Part shown: positions 59,436-64,000 of the stretch, piece by piece
Numbering within the stretch: position 1 is the first letter of the stretch
Layout: every line of letters starts with the position of its first letter
Assembly (NCBI GenBank): GCA_963281155.1
Contig: CAUJLY010000006.1
Location: 7,316,001 to 7,380,000 of the forward strand
Length of the DNA: 64,000 nt
Direction of reading: 5' to 3'
From: Rhabditophanes sp. KR3021
Taxonomy: Eukaryota; Nematoda; Chromadorea; Rhabditida; Alloionematidae
The notes under the pieces: model-generated
What the model was told of the DNA's origin: nothing
Databases searched by the model: none
What the model saw: the letters and a program-made list of their open reading frames with translations, nothing else
Position numbers and translations under genes: made by a program

Positions 59436-61826
59436 ATGTCATCTTTTACCGACAGTCAAATATTAGAAGCTCTTTGGAATAATCCTTCATTGTTGGAGCA
59501 AGTTCGAGAGACACTTCTTCCACAGCCAAGCTCAAGCAATATTTTAAGTCAAAACATTCCATCTCACCATTCTTTACCAACTGTTCCTGCATCAGTTCCT
59601 TTAACAAGAACAAAGGAGGAATTTCTTTTATTTGCACAAGAAGCTTATAAAAATGTTGACTCGGAGGTCCAATTTAAGTCTCAATTTATAGTTGGAATGA
59701 AAACTGAAAAGTTTTGTAAGGATGTTTTCTTATACGTTCCTGATCAAACGAATTATGCTAACCCATTGGGATATGTGTTTACCAAGAAGTATGTTTTTTA
59801 TCTGCCTATAAATAGTAAAAAGTAAAATTGACTGGTTTCAAAGCCTGAATAAGCTTCTAGTAGGGGTTACACAACAGGATTCAAAAGGATCTTTATTAAT
59901 CTACAAAAAAATCGTGGTCATCTAATGCCAATAATAATATATACACTACTTACGATTTTGGGATGAGAGCTGAAAGGAGCTAAACTAAAATGAAGTAGAT
60001 TTAAAATAGGCAAAGTGGTACAAATGAGGATCCTAGATAAAATGATATAATAATAAAATAGCACATATTATAAATACAATAATTCAAGCAAATTATACAT
60101 AAATAATATTCAAATACTAAATATACAATATACAAATTTTCGTATATTCACTAAATTTATACAAATTATTTTAGAAGAGGAACTGAATTGTCTCCAGATG
60201 CAACAACAACAACCACTATGTACTGCAAAGAGTGTCGCTCAATTTGTAAAAAGAAGAAGCAACCCGAATCGAATATTCCACTATTAAAGATGAAAGGATA
60301 TAATTTGGTTCGCCAAGAAGGTGTTCATTTTGATGGTTGCTTGCCAATAACATTCAAAGAAAAAATAGGCGATAATGAATACAAGCGTGTTTGCCGTGAC
60401 GCCACAAATCCCCTCATTAAGCCTCGTATAGCACATGCCATTGGGATTAAAAATGTCGATACCATATGCAATGGGCTTGAACTCGGTACAGCAGATTCGA
60501 AGATAAAGTTAGGACAGTATAAAGATAAGGGAAGGTATCTTAGAGTTGCTTCATCTAGATCAAACGAAAAAAAAATGAAAATAATGATTACGCCGAGGAA
60601 GTTTACGAATGTGGTTATTTAGATGATAAGCAGTTACCTATGTCATTCCGTGTTGTTGGAAAAGATGGGGATTCAATTGTTATTTTTGGTTCAAGAGATG
60701 TACTCGAATTGTATGCCAAATCAAAATTAAGACTTGCTGATGGAACTTTCTTTGTGGCCCCTGACAAATACACCCAACTCTACGTCGTTATGTTTCAAAT
60801 TATTGAAAATAAAGAAGGGGAAATGAGAAATACATTTATACCAGCATTTTATGCTTTGATGAAGCACCGTAAGACCGAAGATTATGATTTCGTTTTTAAT
60901 GAAATTAAAAAGTGCTTACAACGTTTCGGAATTAGTGAAGAACTTCCAGAGGTATTTATGACTGATAAAGAACCTGCTGCAATAAAAATTATTGAAAAAC
61001 ATTATCCTACTTTACATAAACACTGCTATTTCCACTACGCCCAAAATTTGGTAAAAAAATTGAATCAGCTTGGGCTTAAGCATTTGTTAACATCTTTTAA
61101 TGGAAATGACGATAGAAGTCTCGTGTCTGCAGATTTTTATAAGAAGTTTCGTATGGTTATTGCTCTCCCCCACGTGCCAGTCGGGCAAATGATTCAACAA
61201 TGGACTATCATTAAAAATAAGATGATTATGACAGCCAATGAAGATTTTACTCCTTTTGAAATAAACCAGCTAACCAAATGGATCAACTATGTTGATAAAA
61301 ATTGGTTTAAGAATGAAAAGCATGCAACCAAATTATGCAAGTTTCAACAACGTGTTAAAAGCACTAACTCATGTGAATCATTCAATAGATGGCTTAAAAC
61401 TAATCCATTAGCTACACACCATGGTACTTACTTGAAATGTCTGAATTTATTGAAAGCTGCAAATGAGGATGTCCGGCTTACAATTTACAAATTGAATAAA
61501 TTTAAACACTCACCTGAATTTGCCATTTCCAAGCAAGTTAAAAAGTCAAAGGATAGAGAGGAAAAAATTGCTTTATTACAAAAAGAATTTAGTGATAACA
61601 ACTTTCTCAATGTAAACACATACTTAAATACAATCAGTGAATATTTAATTCCTGAAAATTTTCAAAATATGTAAGCGAGCTCCAAGATGACGAAGAAAGA
61701 AATAGTGAAGATGAAAAAGAAAATGATACCCTTAAACAGGAGGAATCAGAAGTTGAAAGTATTGTGGAAAAGGTTGTCTTTAAGCCTTCTTTAAATGCAC
61801 GAGTTCTTAGAAGTAGGCGAAATTAG
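59436..61826 (+). CDS. MULE transposase, split by two -1 frame changes
   Basis: Exon 1 59436-59788, intron 59789-60174 (GTATGT...TTTTAG, phase 2), exon 2 from 60175. Reading needs a -1 shift at the A9 run 60567-60575 and another at 61656-61662; with both, the product is 668 aa. Order: N-terminal region with a Cys-rich stretch (MYCKECRSICKKKK) that may be a FLYWCH-like DNA-binding module; MULE catalytic domain with LADGTFFVAP (first Asp, about 60739), VFMTDKEPAAIKII (second Asp, 60964), the C-x2-H-like HCYFHYAQNLVKK, and STNSCESFNRW (Glu, 61375); then an acidic tail ending LNARVLRSRRN. No stop occurs inside the three segments, so the protein is otherwise intact. Each shift site is a perfect slippery heptamer (see findings). 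Decay or homopolymer error are the alternatives. Confidence 0.82.
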
Positions 61827-62020
61827 TTCTATGTTAGTAGGGTTAATCAGTACATCTGTTTCTTTTGAATTTCTGATAGTTTAAAAATATTTTTTATGTT
61901 CATTTTTTATAAACCGTTAATTAAATTTCATTGAATGAGGGTTAAATTGTCAAAACGATTAGGAATTTGTTTAAAGCAATTATATTTCACTTAAATATAG
62001 ACCATAAAAATTATTTATAG

Positions 62021-62179
62021 GGCGAATGGTTACTTTAGTTACCATTAGCCTGCCCAGGCAAATGATTATGCTATAGTATAATCATTAGCCTTATAAAATA
62101 AAAATAGGGCGAATGATTATACTATAGCATTATCATTCGCCTGGGGGCTAATAGTTATACTATAGTATAATCATTTGCC
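62021..62179. repeat. Right subterminal array of near-palindromes
   Basis: One 30-bp unit (62021-62050) and three 34-bp units (62057-62090, 62108-62141, 62146-62179) of the same GGC-AATGAT...ATCATT-GCC design as at the left end. Spacing differs from the left array, so the two ends are related by shared units and not by one long perfect terminal inverted repeat. Confidence 0.85.
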
Positions 62180-62203
62180 TGGGAGGCGAATGATATGTTA
62201 CTC

Positions 62204-62211
62204 ATTTTGAC
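62204..62211. repeat. Right 8-bp target-site duplication of the MULE
   Basis: ATTTTGAC, identical to 58866-58873. Confidence 0.85.
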
Positions 62212-64000
62212 AATTGAAATTCTATATCTGTTTTACATTATTGAATACGCTTTGTTAAAAGTGTCGCCGATTCAAAAGTGAAAGTGTACTTTCGTATTTA
62301 ACTCAAATCAATTCACTTACGGTTACTTTAAAGTGCTATAAATATATTTGATGCCATCATTTTCATGTCATTTTAAAAAATTTCAGTTGTTTAATGGTTT
62401 GGATAATGTGATTATGAAGATATATGTGTATGCATTAAAATGTTTCAAAATGTTAGGTGTATTATCTGTTCATAATAAAGTTGGTTTAATGAAGTCAATC
62501 ATTCACTGTTGATTTGCTAGACGGAAATCAAATAAAAATATAGTTTGATACATTTAACGTCAACTTTTTTAAATGTTTTTTACTTTTGTTTTTTATAAAT
62601 ATTTTATAACCTTAGCATCTCTTTTATTACTTAATAACTAAGGCAATAAGTGAATGAGGACAAAACAATCAAATTGATGTTGTAGTTTATCAGTCGATTG
62701 AGGAAAAGGAAGTATATAGTCTATATCCTGTAATAATGAAACAAAATCATTTTTAACCTTCTAAAATTATGTAATTATGTGAGTGATTTTACTGCTTGAC
62801 TTTAACATAAAATAAATTATATGTAAATCATCATCACTTTACATCACATTTATATATAATTTTTTCTTTTTGTAACATATTTTTATCAAAATGTCTGCAG
62901 CAATTAAAATTAAGATATAGTAAGCATATGCATTATGCTTAAATTTGAGTATAGGGTTAGTACCTTTTCAAAATGATTTCGTTAAAATACTTACTGATGC
63001 ATCAACTTTAGTGCATTCTTGGTATCTAATAGCCTTTAAATGTCGTTCTTATGAAGATATTTGTACATTATATTTGGCATGTAGATTTTGAAAAATAGTT
63101 CCGTATTAGTATCTTTTAAAAGTCCAAAATTGTTCTGAATATATTAACTCATCCTTCCATTATTATGCTGCATTTGATATTGAACTTCATTAACCATAAG
63201 CCGAAGTCATCTTAATTTGGTAAGTACATTAATTTAACATAATAAAATTCCCAAATAAATTTATAATCATTGCCTTATATAAAGATGACGTTATATTAAT
63301 TTCACTGAGGATACTAATTCTTGTGTTTCCTACTTATATTACAATTTATTAAAGGGAAGGAATACTTAGGTTCTATCAACTAATCTGGTGAAAGAAAATA
63401 TATTTTTAAGTTTATCTTCTATTCAAAATGATATCGAAAAAGCCTCAACACAAAAACAATGCATTTTCCAACTTAATCATGATATACTTTTTGAATTCAC
63501 TATGCACTTGCTCCACTTTTTCTGTTTTAGCTACAATTTAGCAAATAATTTTTATCTTTTTAATGAACCTAAATAATTTTGGCATTAAATATGGTAAAAA
63601 GTTCAAATAATAATATTATTATTAGCTTTCCAAGCCTCTTTTTCTTTAAATGCTTTGTTCTAAAAGAATTTGATATCTTTTTTAATATAGCGCCATTATC
63701 TAAAAATAATACTTTTTTAAATAATATTCCTTGAATGATTGTATATTTATTTCAATTCAAAATTGAATGTAGCATTGTTTAAAAGTGCGAATCACACAAT
63801 AATTTTCATTTGTTGCTCGAATTTTTACTTTTGAACAAATTAATTGTTTCTGTGTGTTACCGTTAACAACAAAGTAAACAATTTGTACAGCATAATGTAG
63901 CTATTAAAAAGATTTTAAATAATTAAGAAATAGACAAAATATGGATAGAATGCTTGTAAATGATTGCTTTGAATAGATTTACTAAACGGAAGCAAATAAA
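62212..64000. other. AT-rich flank, no supported gene
   Basis: No gene recognised to the window end. A 62-codon frame at 63388-63576 does not begin with ATG, has no family resemblance and is probably chance. Confidence 0.5.

Larger units (their letters stand above)
58874..62203 (+). mobile_element. Mutator-like (MULE) DNA transposon, complete, 3,330 bp
   Basis: Bounded by perfect 8-bp duplications ATTTTGAC. Outer ends are imperfect inverted repeats: left GGGTATATTATCACTCGCCT, right end reversed GAGTAACATATCATTCGCCT (15 of 20 match). Inside each end lie several 34-bp near-palindromic units (listed separately), and between them a transposase with a MULE-type D..D..E core. The 8-bp duplication is at the low end of the MULE range (8-11) and is also seen in hAT elements, but the transposase identifies the superfamily. 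Intact boundaries and a nearly open transposase suggest a fairly recent insertion. Confidence 0.9.

Noticed and set aside
59789..59825. End of the first transposase frame at a stop (YVFYLPINSKK)
   Set aside because: A GTATGT donor at 59789 and a TTTTAG acceptor at 60174 join in phase 2 to the next coding segment, so this stop is intronic.
61672..61826. Acidic tail after the transposase stop as a spliced intron (it begins GTAAGC)
   Set aside because: The stretch is stop-free, strongly coding-like in the -1 frame and ends in a basic terminus; no downstream exon was found to justify an intron.
63388..63576. 62-codon plus-strand frame near the window end
   Set aside because: Starts with a non-ATG codon, no splice or family evidence.

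Overview
The window is nuclear DNA of a small-genome nematode. Evidence: it is AT-rich (roughly 70% A+T by eye); its cis-spliced introns are mostly 40-55 bp with GTAAGT-like donors and TTTTAG/TTTCAG acceptors; many start codons lie a few bases downstream of an unpaired acceptor, as expected for spliced-leader trans-splicing; and it carries nematode-type versions of animal genes, including an acireductone dioxygenase without its metal histidines and a p120-catenin preceded by fibronectin III repeats. The base composition and sparse short introns would suit a clade IV nematode (Strongyloididae/Panagrolaimomorpha-like), but that placement is inference.

Layout, left to right: a partial GILT-like thiol reductase (-); a 226-aa unknown (+); a CYTH-domain protein (+) converging on an 82-aa single-pass membrane protein (-); a Ctr-type copper transporter (-); the Rab3GAP catalytic subunit (+); a 93-aa unknown (+); an AIP-type FKBP/TPR co-chaperone and a DNAJC16/ERdj8-type J-protein in tandem (-); a type I membrane protein with a furin-like site (+); an intronless BRAP2-type RING/UBP protein (-); a secreted protein with ten GNGGFP repeats (-); a K50 paired-like homeobox gene (-); the autophagy lipid-transfer protein ATG2 (-); an SH2-SH2-PTP phosphatase of the SHP type (+) whose 1.36-kb intron holds an antisense, frame-broken eIF3m-like pseudogene; an acireductone dioxygenase-like gene (+) converging on a GRAMD4-like membrane protein (-); and a seven-exon p120-catenin/JAC-1-like gene (-).

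After about 5.4 kb without a convincing gene comes a complete Mutator-like (MULE) DNA transposon, 58874-62203, flanked by an 8-bp target duplication. Its subterminal regions carry an array of 34-bp near-palindromes. Its transposase reads through only if two -1 frameshifts occur, and each lies on a perfect X_XXY_YYZ slippery heptamer (A_AAA_AAA and A_AAT_TTT). This is the most unusual signal in the window. Programmed frameshifting, one-base decay and homopolymer sequencing error all remain possible explanations.

Most genes are unrelated housekeeping or signalling genes. Functional links are few: AIP and DNAJC16 homologues are tandem and may be co-transcribed, ATG2 and DNAJC16 both act in autophagosome formation, and Rab3GAP and GRAMD4-type proteins are membrane-traffic or autophagy linked. 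Exon structures were derived by hand from reading frame, splice consensus and family alignment; each chain listed keeps phase from start to stop.
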